NCBI RefSeq assembly: GCF_905220365.1
Contig: NC_061141.1
Location: forward strand, 3,045,501-3,109,500
Length of the DNA stretch: 64,000 nucleotides
Reading direction: 5' to 3'
Origin: Vanessa cardui
Taxonomy: Eukaryota > Arthropoda > Insecta > Lepidoptera > Nymphalidae
Part shown: piece after piece, positions 55,280-64,000 of the stretch
How positions within the stretch are numbered: the stretch's first letter is position 1
Layout: the number at the start of each line of letters is the position of its first letter
Made by a program: the position numbers and the translations under genes
The notes under the pieces: model-generated
The model's database searches: none
Told to the model about the DNA's origin: nothing
What the model saw: the letters and a program-made list of their open reading frames with translations, nothing else

Positions 55280-55623
55280 TGACGGCGTTTCCGTCCTATA
55301 TCAGGTTGACAAGCTGTCAACCTAGCGAAGCGTCATTGTTGATGGAAGGCGAGCAGCCATCTTGAACGAGACGGCGCCCGTTTACCACACTTATGACGAA
55401 TCGCTGTGATTGCCGCCATATTGCCGTTTTGTTTAAACTATTTTAGTTGATTTTTGTGTGAAAGTGCTGTGTATTCGAACTATTCCTGTGACTACAGTGA
55501 TTATTAAATTGTAATTAACATTTTGGACTGGATCGTTTATTTTACCACGCCCATCTACCCGCTCTAAATAAAATGAGTTCTGGTGACGGCCCTTCTTCTG
55601 GTGAAAGCCCTCCTGGCCTTTCA
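55280..55623 (+). repeat. 3' LTR of the Gypsy element
   Basis: It matches 50036-50379 throughout as far as I could read it, and therefore carries a duplicate of the first gag codons. The target duplication TATT follows at 55624. Confidence 0.9.
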
Positions 55624-55627
55624 TATT

Positions 55628-56310
55628 TTTATTTGTCTGGTGACAGCGGTGACCAGTGACCACAGACAGTGTTGCCAACAACGCATTACGCAGTGGAAGA
55701 CTAAGTGTCGCCATATTTCATAGTTTATTATTTTTAATGTACCTGTACGTTGAGTATAAATTATACTCAAAATTTTTATACTATCATACTAAATGAAAGA
55801 ACGTATCGAAATTTCCCTTCAGAAAGAAAAACTCAGCTAAATTTCAAAGATAATCTAAGATATCATGTAGATGAGATAAGATTTTTAATTTGTTGTATTA
55901 TATTCCCCTTTTGCTCGCTGGAAAAACGCGTATCGTATTTTCTCCGCGTGAAGTTGGATGTTACTTTTGTGGAACTCGCTTGGTGCCCGGTAGGCGGTAT
56001 CCCTAATGTTATAGTACCCCGGAAACCCACTAGGAAACCAACAGTCTTACATACTTATTTTTTCTCAAACTACAATGATTTTTATTTTGTCAAGTTAGGT
56101 ACATCACATTAATTAAACTTCTTTTGATTAAATTGAATATAAGTTGTTTTAAACTTATTTTATTGCATCATAATACATACATGTGTATAAATATTATACT
56201 AGGATTTCCTTTAGAATTGTATTTTGAAGTGTTTTCTCATATCAATTGAATTGGATACATTTTGAAATGAATGATTTGAAATAAAATGTAAGATTTAAAT
56301 ATAATTTATT
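55628..56310. other. Former GDPGP1 upstream region, no gene seen
   Basis: It would have adjoined GDPGP1 before the Gypsy insertion. A ~120-codon frame (55750-56112) opens only with TTG and lacks recognisable domains. GC content is higher near 55640-55720, perhaps the displaced promoter. Confidence 0.4.
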
Positions 56311-57444
56311 TTATATACATTCAGTCTTTAAACAGTTTGGATTCAATACATTATTTTTATCATAAAGGCATAATATATCAATTATTTGTTGTGTCATCTT
56401 CGCTGCTTCAAAGGAACTCATTTCATTTAACTTTTTAGTGACAGCTTTACCCACTTTAGCATACTTTGAGTTATCTAAAGTAAAGGTGTCACTTTGTACA
56501 GCTTTAAATACTGATACTAAACTCTCCGCTATGCCTTGGCAAGTAATATTTGAATGTGTTGAATTATTATCGGAGTATTGATCACTGTTGTAATCGAGTT
56601 CATTTTGAGAATCTTTTTCTTCTGATGTAAAGATATCCTAGACAAACATAATATAACATTATATTTAATTATTAAGGAGATCCCATAAGTAGATCTTAGA
56701 TTAACATAATACAATTAAGTACTTTTAGAAATTTTTGTTTTCTGACGGAATGAATATATTATTAAATAAAATTCTTATAATATATAACTCACTTTTTTTT
56801 CTTCAATTTCATTGTCCCCTGCACGAAGCTTGACGGCTCTATTAACTTTTCTAAGGAATTGACAAGCTTCCCATAAGTGCCAGTTAACTCTGTATTCCTA
56901 TAAATACATTTAATGTTATCATTAACAGTATTTCATTTTATATTAAAAACTTTTTTGTTTTTTATTTATATCTTTTTGTAATGGGATTTTTTTTATTAGT
57001 ACATTACCACAGGTTTAATATTTATAATCGGGGAAAAAAAGGGATTATACATTTAAAGGCTAATATCTTTTTATTCAGAAAATAATATTTGAAATAAATT
57101 ATTTGATTGATTTTCAATACCAATATCAAGTGTAGTAAGTAGTATTATAAATACACTATGGCACTAACCTCCCCATCACTTTTAGCTCGACTAGCCTTTA
57201 TTTTTCTTAAATAATTAGCAAAAGTAGACCTTATATTTGTCCATCTATCTTTCACAGCTTGGCCTGTAAACTCGTTGCCGTATTTTGCTGCAAACTCTGC
57301 ATATGTTCGATCTCTGTATTCAACTGAAGTATATTTTGGGTGTTTTGGATTCCATATATTCGGTCGGCTTTGTATAAACTTTACCAATTTAAGATTCATT
57401 TTTCTAGTCCAGAATACTTTTTCTTTTGCGAATTCTGTTATCAT
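56311..57444 (-). CDS. MADF-domain (Adf-1-like) DNA-binding protein, three exons
   Basis: Exons 57169-57444, 56793-56897 and 56311-56637 join in phase 0 throughout (708 nt, 235 aa) with GT/AG borders. Residues ~15-110 form a MADF domain: LVKFIQSRPNIWNPKHPKYT, then YAEFAAKYG, VKDRWTNIRSTFANYLRK, and YRVNWHLWEACQFLRKV across the exon 1/2 junction. Aromatic residues sit at the usual Myb-like positions. An acidic, Ser/Asn-rich linker follows (DSQNELDYNSDQYSDNNS). A hydrophobic-periodic C-terminal segment (ESLVSVFKAVQSD to TQQIIDIL) occupies the place of a BESS motif but does not clearly match one. Insect MADF proteins are often sequence-specific regulators, and the family expands strongly by lineage. 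The target is unknown. Confidence 0.85.
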
Positions 57445-58590
57445 TTTTGTTTGGTTTCTTAAATGATCTTACAGAGTGCATTAATTAATAAATAGTTAAT
57501 TTGAATCGTTTCAGATATTTGTTTTATTCAACTTTCGAACTCATTTTGCCTATAATTCATTAAAATTATCCGAAAAACATTAACTTGAATATTGGTGTAA
57601 AATTTATAAATATTTTGTGTTTTGTCAAACTTTGTCAATTTGACGTTCGTACTTCGTTTACACTTCACAGAAACTATCGATGCTAATAATGAAATCGATC
57701 CATTTTATATTAGTCTTTTTAATAAATAATTCTAAATCTTTAAATCACAAAAATAACCATAATTATTTTAATGGTTTACGTATTTGCTTTTCAAATTATT
57801 TTAAATAATGGGCAGTTTATTTTTATATTTTTTGGGATGGCAGCACACCATTATGCTATTTGACGCTAGGGGCAAAATTTGAATATTAGCAAAATCACGC
57901 TAAAACGCACCATAATTTTCAATGGTATGTGTTAATATTGACTTGAAATGATGACTCAACTATTTTAGTTCACGGGTACATATTATCAAATAAAAAGGTC
58001 GAAAGAGTGCTTCATATGTTATGAGTATTAAATAATAACACTAAGTTCATAATATGACCTTGTTCGTTTTTTTTTCAAATTTCTTCTAAGTATTTCTTTA
58101 CTGCGGAATATTGTTTAAAAAGTATTGTATTGTATTCGTTTTGTTTTACGTAATTGTTAGTAAGAGAGGAAATGTTAGGACGGTAAAAAAATAATGTTGT
58201 ATATGGTACAAAGACTAAAAACTTATGCTGTAATATCACTAAGATGTTTACTAACAATTTTTTTACTTTTTTACTTATTTTACTCATTACAAATGTCGGA
58301 AATGTAAATTATTGCATTAAATACACATATAAAAAAATAGCTTATTGATAACATGATTATTTTAAGTTATATTCGAGAAGCGAATAGGCACCGTGCAGAA
58401 ACAATAGAGGGCGTTATAATCCCCACACTAGAGACACCGTGCGAGTAAAAACAGAAACTTCCCAGGCACATCAGTGCAGACTGGCAGCTGTCAAGTCTGT
58501 AAATATAATTTTACAATGATTATATTATATGATATTTTATAATTAAAATTATAAAATATGGTTTTTTTACCAATAAACAACGATCGGCAG
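57445..58590. other. Intergenic sequence, no gene seen
   Basis: AT-rich. 'ggcaccgtgcagaaacaata' and 'agacaccgtgcgagtaaaaa' near 58390-58450 are a small direct repeat just upstream of the SWIM exon. An upstream exon of that gene might lie here, but no ATG exon could be supported. Confidence 0.35.
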
Positions 58591-59046
58591 CAGGGTCAAA
58601 ATGTATCAAAAGCAAAAAGCTATTCGAATCAGGACATGTTTTCGATGTCACAGAAACAGTTGGCCAAGAACAAGAAACAATATTAACTGGAAAAATTGTT
58701 GCTCAGACAAAAATTTCAAATGTATATGATGTTAAGATAACAGTAAGTACTTTTTAAAATTAATTGTTAATACAATATCTTTTGAAAACCATTGTTTTTA
58801 TTTTATCCCTCCTTTTTCAGCTTAATTGCAATACATATAGCAATAACAAATAATTAGATTATAACAAATAATTGGAACATCAAAGTTGCAATTTGTCAAT
58901 GCAAGGAAGGTCTATCAGGACAATGTAAGCACGTCTGTGCTTTAGTCTATTACGTGAATTCTGCAGAAGGTGCAGAATCGAAAACTAATTACGCACAAGA
59001 ATGGGGCAAACCGTACAACAATTACTGGGTTATGATAAAGGAGTGA
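58591..59046 (+). pseudogene. SWIM zinc-finger protein gene fragment (two exons, no start found)
   Basis: Exon a at 58591-58742 (acceptor CGGCAG, donor ACA|GTAAGT) encodes KSKKLFESGHVFDVTETVGQ and onward. Exon b begins after TAATTAG at 58858 and ends in a TGA at 59046. In the resulting phase it holds CQCKEGLSGQCKHVCALVYY, a CxCxnCxH SWIM finger. A pyrimidine-rich TTTTTCAG at ~58820 looks like the better acceptor but runs into a stop. The intervening 'aacaaataatt' is tandemly repeated. SWIM fingers of this kind occur in insect proteins linked to transposon-like nuclease families. With no first exon or upstream domain seen, it is either a 5'-incomplete gene or a decaying fragment. Confidence 0.6.
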
Positions 59047-59749
59047 CAGTAACATTTTACACCCTTAAAGTTGTTTTTCGATGTTTTACAGCATCCAGAA
59101 CTACAATACATTTCGATAGGTCAAATTAACAAAAATTGACACGAAAATTCAGAAATTTTTTTCGTCGTTTGACAGTAGAATTTCTGACATTGAGGATAAA
59201 AGTTTTGAATATGAGTCACGAGATGGCAGAGTCATCGCTACGCACGGTGCCTATAGTTTTTTCTTTTTGTAAATTAGGTGTGACTGACACTGAGTGTATT
59301 TTGTTATTATAATATATAAATCTTCGAATACCAAAGGGTTTAAAAGTCAATAATCAACATATTACATTATCTACTTATGTATTGTCATGTTACGGGAATA
59401 CATTGATTCACATTCAAGTTAATACCGGCTGTAACCAGTTCAGAATGAAAGGTCAACCGAGCATAATCTGCAAGAAACATAGCTACTTTTTACAACCATG
59501 TGATGAGAATCTTTCGCACATAATAGGAAGGTATGTAGGTGTCGCTGGTACCTGGTGCGCCGAAATACATACTAAATAACCAACGGCACCCAATCCGTAT
59601 CTTTACGGCGTCGTTGGATCACTCGTGCATGCTAAAGTGACGCCCCAAGACGTTAGCGATAATCTTGACCTACCTTAATAATAGACAAATTGGTGTTGAT
59701 ATCGCTATCGAATTAAAATGTATTTTTTTTTTTTAATTGAATTTGTTAG
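59047..59749. other. Intergenic sequence, no supported gene
   Basis: A 65-codon Cys/His-containing frame (59382-59579, TTG start) lies here, but no family or splice context supports it. Confidence 0.35.
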
Positions 59750-60005
59750 GTAGACAGCATTAGCGGCGTGAGAAATATTAACCATCCCTTTTTTTTGTCA
59801 CTGTGTCAGTAACCTACGGAACTAAGTCATTATATCCTCGTACCTGCACCTACACTGGCTCAATCACACTCAAAACTTTTTTGTTACGTAGACAGCATTA
59901 TGTCACTGCGTCAGCATTCTACGGAACTAAGTCGTTATATCCTCGTACCTGCACCTACACGGGCTCACTCACCCTCAAAACTGGGACTTAACAATACTAA
60001 GACTA
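59750..60005 (+). repeat. Family-2-like SINE with a ~105-bp internal tandem duplication
   Basis: 'ctacggaactaagtcattat' at 59814 recurs as 'ctacggaactaagtcgttat' at 59919. Each is followed by 'atcctcgtacctgcacctac', and 'gtagacagcatta' is also doubled. Overall it is a strongly diverged family-2 copy. Confidence 0.6.
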
Positions 60006-60720
60006 AGTACGACGGAGAATGAATGGATTTTACACCCATATTACACACCGTGCCTTGGAAAACATGTAAAATAAACACATTCCGGTCACACGAGATATAC
60101 TATACCGTCCCATCGGATTGCGAGAGTGTGGGAATGAAGAATATAATTGTGTTAGCGCACACTCTTGTGCACTGTAATAAGACCTTTTTAGTTGGATCTC
60201 TTTTGAGATCGGCCGTTATAACTGAAATCGGGCAGAACATAATCTTGTTCATAATGTCTCATTTAAAAGAGCTACAAAATTTATTTCAGTTTTGATTTTT
60301 TTTTATTCAAATATATATTATTATTCAAATTAGGTACTTATTTATCAGTGATTTGTGATATTATGAGTGTATAAGTTAAAATGGACACATAACGGTGTTA
60401 CCACATTTTTATTCCAAATGATATCTTATTTGAATTTATAAAAAGCATGACCCGAATACTTGAGTCAAAGCCTGTTTTACTGAGAGTTTTGAACTTATAA
60501 ATTAAAAGGTTAATATCAATAGATACTTTAATATTATTTCCGTTATAATAATAAATAAAAAAATACTACAAATGTACAAATTTTACCCGCGTTTTTGTTT
60601 TAAAAATGGAATAATAAAATATCTGATAACATGTATCAAAGCGAATGTTATCTAACTCCAGAATAAATTGTATGAAACTTTATAGTTTTTAATGATTTTG
60701 GCCGATATCTTTTATGTAAT
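60006..60720. other. Intergenic sequence, no gene seen
   Basis: A 90-codon frame (60023-60295) has no domain. 'tcttttgagatcggcc' and 'cgtcccatcggattgcgaga' resemble moderately repeated sequence, but no partner copy could be defined beyond a short match near 30240. Confidence 0.35.
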
Positions 60721-60987
60721 GGTTGGACGGCCCAATGGGTTAAATTATGGTAAGTAGTCACTACCGCTCAATAGATATTTATGCTGTAACAAATATAAGG
60801 TATTCTTTACAACATACTACCAACCAACCTTGGAGCTAAGATGCTATGTCCCTTGCGCATTATAGTTGCTACAATCAACTTTTAAACCGGAACACAACAA
60901 TACCAAGTACTGTTGTTTGGCGGTAGAATATCTGATGAGTGGGTTGTACCTACCCAGAGGGGCTTGAACAAAGTCCTACCACCAAGT
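60721..60987 (+). repeat. SINE-like repeat (family 2), near full length
   Basis: 'ggttggacggcccaatgggt', 'accaaccttggagctaagat', 'aaaccggaacacaacaatac', 'tgtttggcggtagaatatct' and 'aaagtcctaccacc'. It ends ~310 bases upstream of the P450 start. Confidence 0.7.
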
Positions 60988-61296
60988 GTAAAGTTAAACT
61001 TTCAACCGTTTAGAAGATTGCCGTCTGTCTACAAACAGCCAAATGAAATCAGTAGTTTTATTTTGGGCACCTTGCAAATAACTATATCATATGTAGTATA
61101 GGCCATACTTCAATTTACGATGCACTTGACGTTGGACTTTATTTGTTTGATCGTAAAATTATTATAAATTGAAAATTGTAATTAAAAGTATTAATACAAC
61201 GCAGAACAGGCATTGTTTTACTTCCAGTGCAAAACGAGAACAAATCGCAAATAACTGTAATTAAAAAGCGCCAGCGCGAAAAATAAAAAAAAGAGA

Positions 61297-61883
61297 ATGT
61301 ATGCGAGATCGACGTCCGTGACAGCGATACGGCGAGCAACGGTAAATGTGCGATCTCCGAGCCGAGTCGGGCTCAGCTGGTCAGTCGTCGGTGCGGCCTT
61401 AACCGCCATGGGTCGCTCGCTCCACGCCCTATCAGCGTACACTCGCCCATTCGCCGCGAAAAACTCCCGCCAAGCGACAACAGGATGTCCATTTTCAAAG
61501 CGACAACGCTCACAAATCGCCCCAGCCGCATCCCTAAATGAAGAGATATTCGCAAATGCTAAACCCTATTCCGCTGTCCCAGGCCCCAAGCCCATTCCTC
61601 TCCTCGGGAATACGTGGCGAATGGTACCTGTTATAGGACAGTTCGATATTTCGGAATTCGCGAAAGTTACGAAGTTGTTTTTGGAGAGGTACGGTCGTAT
61701 CGTTCGTTTGGGTGGTCTGATCGGGCGACCGGATTTGTTGTTTGTGTATGATGCAGATGAAATCGAAAGGATGTACAGACGGGAAGGACCCACGCCCTTC
61801 AGACCAGCTATGCCGTGTCTTGTGAAATATAAATCGGAAGTGAGAAAGGATTTCTTTGGTGACCTGCCTGGTGTTGTGGGGGT
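61297..61883 (+). CDS. Cyp301a1: Mitochondrial cytochrome P450, first exon (CYP301A1-like), runs off the window
   Basis: Exon 1 opens at the ATG at 61297 and ends at a strong GT|GTAAGT donor (61883/61884). It gives 195 residues plus two bases. Residues 1-~60 are Arg/Ser/Ala-rich with few acidic residues, as in a mitochondrial presequence. The proline-rich hinge YSAVPGPKPIPLLGNTWRM (~90-108) follows. LFLERYGRIVRLGGLIGRPD and GPTPFRPAMPCLVKYKSEVR then match the mitochondrial-clan CYP301/CYP49 type. From memory, insect CYP301A1 is the closest; in flies it is linked to adult cuticle formation. The heme-binding Cys and I-helix lie in exons beyond 64000, and none was found in the 2.1 kb that follows. 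The exon is clearly more GC-rich than its flanks. An alternative start is the Met near 61409. Confidence 0.85.
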
Positions 61884-63438
61884 GTAAGTTATTTACATTT
61901 TAGTTTTTTATCCTTCCATCCTTATTTTAAATCCAATATAAAAGGTCATGATGATCAAATAGAAATTTCAAATCTTGTTTTGACATTTTTTTATTTTATG
62001 ACCTTTTGTAATTGTGTTAAAATATCTCTGTATGGTTGCATTTCTTGGCAGTGTAATATAGATAATTATTTAAATTTACTTGTTGCGTTATAAATTAAAA
62101 TCTTTCCACTCTTCAAACTTTGAGATCTTACAAAAGAGTTGATGTTGTAATAAATTACACTTACACAGAAATTCTGAGTATATTTGTATTTATTTTATAC
62201 ATATGAATATAATTAAAATATTGGTAAATAGTAACATTAATTGATCTAGGGCAAACTGAACATTGTGTAAAAACGCTGTTATTAAAAATTGTTTCCGTTT
62301 TTCTCAAGCTATACGCGATTATATAATTAGATTTCACATAATAGAGTTTCTCTGTAACTCAACTCTACTTTTCTCTAGAAGTATATTTATGTAGATTCCA
62401 TTTTCTCTTCAACTTATATTTGGTATACACAAAACATGCTCACAAGATGGTCAACTGCTATAAGATATAATACGTAAACAATGGATTAATCGAAGCTGAA
62501 TTCTATATCGAACATAAGATCCTTTCATTTAAAAAAACTTGCAATTTAAGTTGAAAGTTGCTACAAATATTTTTAGGTCAAAAGGTTAATGAACTTTATA
62601 ATTTGTTTACATACTTTAAATATAGTCACGGTGTATAAATTTGACTGCGCTGCCACCAAGGCTTCGACGCTCGACCTTTCATTTTATTAATAACTAGTTA
62701 CCGCCCGCGATATCATTCGAGTTTTAATGGTAGGTTGACAAGTGTTAGGCATATAAAAATTTCCTATAAAGGACCAACAGACGGGCAGACAAACAAAATT
62801 ACTTTCTCTTATATCATGGGTAATCTTTAATTATAGTACGATAAAGCCTACTACCTACTACATCTACACTATACCTAGAGAGAATATAATTTTCTTTATT
62901 AATAAATTAATTATTCGCGAAGCCGGGCGGGCCTCTATATAATAAAATAATTGACAGTAAAATGAAATAAATCTATTGCTAAAACAATGACGATTAGTAA
63001 CAATTGAAATACTTTACAAAAGACATAGGTACAGTCAGAGTAAGAAAACCTTCGTCAATTTTCAAATTCATTCCTTTATCGAGACTTAGTACTTTTTGAA
63101 TCTAAAGATCAAATCATTGAGATTATCGCTCATACTGAGCACACGAAAATAGATCTTAAGGTGACGAACCTTTCCTTACCCCGACTGTACATAGCACTAG
63201 GTTAATTACAAAACCTATTGCGCGACAGTCCACTGCCTAGGTCTAAGCTACGTCCTCGGGTTATATTACGAGCATGACATAGCATATTTACAAGGTACAT
63301 GACCATCACTATTTGACATAACATCGATACATCACAATTACTATTACGAAATTGTTGACATTTTTGAACGTTACTCTTATAAAAATTGGTAAATTCTATG
63401 ATTAAATTCAAGAAAAGTAGGTAGTCAATAAATAAATG
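61884..63438 (+). other. P450 intron 1, unique part
   Basis: AT-rich. No exon continuing the P450 frame was recognised. Confidence 0.5.
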
Positions 63439-63697
63439 TGAACCGATGATGGCGGGTTCAAACCCAGGCAAGCACCGCTGATTCATGTGCTTAACTTGTC
63501 TTTGTAATTCATCTCGTGCGCAGCGTTGAAGGAAAACATCGTGAGGAAACCTGCATGTGACAAATTTCATAGAAATTCTGCCACATCTGTATTCCACCAA
63601 CCCGCATTGGAACAGCGCGGTGGAATATGTTCCAAACCTTCTCCTCAAAGGGAGAGGAGGCCTTTAGCCCAGCAGTGGGAATTTACAGGCTGTTGTT
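63439..63697 (+). repeat. tRNA-derived SINE (family 1) lacking the first part of the head
   Basis: It begins at 'gaaccgatgatggcgggttc' (B box kept, A box lost) and runs to 'cccagcagtgggaatttaca'. The body is otherwise among the least diverged. It lies in P450 intron 1. Confidence 0.75.
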
Positions 63698-63764
63698 GAG
63701 TGTCGTTATGAAAGCATTTAAACATTAGCATTATATTTATGGCACAGATTCGAGAAAAAGCTTA

Positions 63765-63915
63765 TGGTTCACTTGATGGTATGTGATCACCAACGCCCAG
63801 TTACATTGGTTTGGAAACCGGAACACTGCAATACTAAGTACTGTTGTTTAAGTAAAATATTAGTTGAAGGAGTGGTACCTAACCGGACGGGGTTGCACAA
63901 AGCCCTACCAAGTAA
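63765..63915 (+). repeat. SINE-like repeat (family 2), internally deleted
   Basis: 'ttcacttgatggtatgtgat' is followed almost directly by 'aaaccggaacactgcaatac' and 'gttgcacaaagccctacca', so the middle is missing. Confidence 0.6.
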
Positions 63916-64000
63916 ATTATACTAAATAAACAGGTTCAGAAAGTATTTAATTATGTATTAAGTAAAATCAAGTCAATCGGCATTTCGGCAACGCACTTAT

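Larger units (their letters stand above)
50036..55623 (+). mobile_element. Nearly intact Gypsy (Ty3-type) LTR retrotransposon
   Basis: Complete anatomy: identical-looking 344-bp LTRs, TATT target duplication, and one gag-pro-RT-RNaseH-integrase frame from 50329 to 54612. A 3' non-coding segment with short tandem repeats follows. There is no env frame, so it looks like an intracellular retrotransposon rather than an errantivirus. One in-frame TAG at 52444 is the only lesion seen. The lack of LTR divergence points to very recent insertion. It is transcribed away from GDPGP1. Confidence 0.93.

Noticed and set aside
50036..55623. An env gene or errantivirus nature for the Gypsy element
   Set aside because: Only non-coding tandem repeats lie between the integrase stop and the 3' LTR.
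55750..56112. 120-codon frame right of the Gypsy element
   Set aside because: No ATG start, AT-biased composition, no recognised motif, and no splice evidence.
59382..59579. 65-codon Cys/His-containing frame considered as another zinc-finger exon
   Set aside because: Cysteine spacing fits no known finger, it starts at TTG, and no acceptor places it in phase with the SWIM exons.
1..64000. CRISPR arrays, operons or bacterial-type systems
   Set aside because: Spliced genes, SINEs and LTR elements show a eukaryotic nuclear sequence. The tandem repeats found lack regular spacers and lie inside retroelements.

Overview
This is a gene-sparse, AT-rich stretch of an insect nuclear genome, most likely a butterfly or moth. 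The evidence is GT/AG introns, insect-type gene content, and several interspersed repeat families of the kind seen in Lepidoptera. I could not run a search. Gene names rest on recognised motifs and on exon phases that close into full-length frames.

Layout, left to right. 1-8.1 kb is repeat-rich: two SINE copies, a TIR element, and a ~1.1 kb foldback element (4766-5845) that encodes a 147-residue membrane-type ORF. The foldback lies in the intron of a possible two-exon micro-gene (3850-6033). Two small uncharacterised genes lie on the minus strand (7805-8131 and 10077-10728). The second is divergent from WIPI4/WDR45, an autophagy PROPPIN, which has eight exons on the plus strand (11679-31876). 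Intron 3 of that gene is 12.1 kb and holds a 6.7 kb LTR element on the minus strand, with near-identical LTRs, a gag and a broken protease, but no RT or integrase. A three-exon minus-strand SMIM20 (MITRAC7) gene follows (34842-36129). Next comes a repeat-filled gap with no gene, then a single-exon secreted acid lipase (41777-43309, minus).

From 45.6 to 49.9 kb a six-exon minus-strand GDP-D-glucose phosphorylase gene (GDPGP1) closes into a 322-residue frame. A nearly intact Gypsy-type LTR retrotransposon (50036-55623, plus) is inserted only 154 bp upstream of its start codon. It has identical-looking 344-bp LTRs and a TATT target duplication. One in-frame TAG splits its polyprotein. Its gag frame starts inside the LTR and reads through the primer-binding site. 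A three-exon MADF-domain gene (56311-57444, minus) and a probable SWIM zinc-finger gene fragment (58591-59046, plus) come next. The first exon of a mitochondrial P450, most like CYP301A1 (61297-61883, plus), runs off the right edge.

The host genes are unrelated housekeeping or metabolic loci and form no operon-like system. The most unusual structures are the foldback element with its ORF, the gag/pro-only LTR element, the LTR/PBS overlap of the Gypsy gag, a ~390-bp tRNA-SINE palindrome next to a WIPI4 exon, and a WIPI4 that appears to lack the membrane-inserting loop of blade 6.
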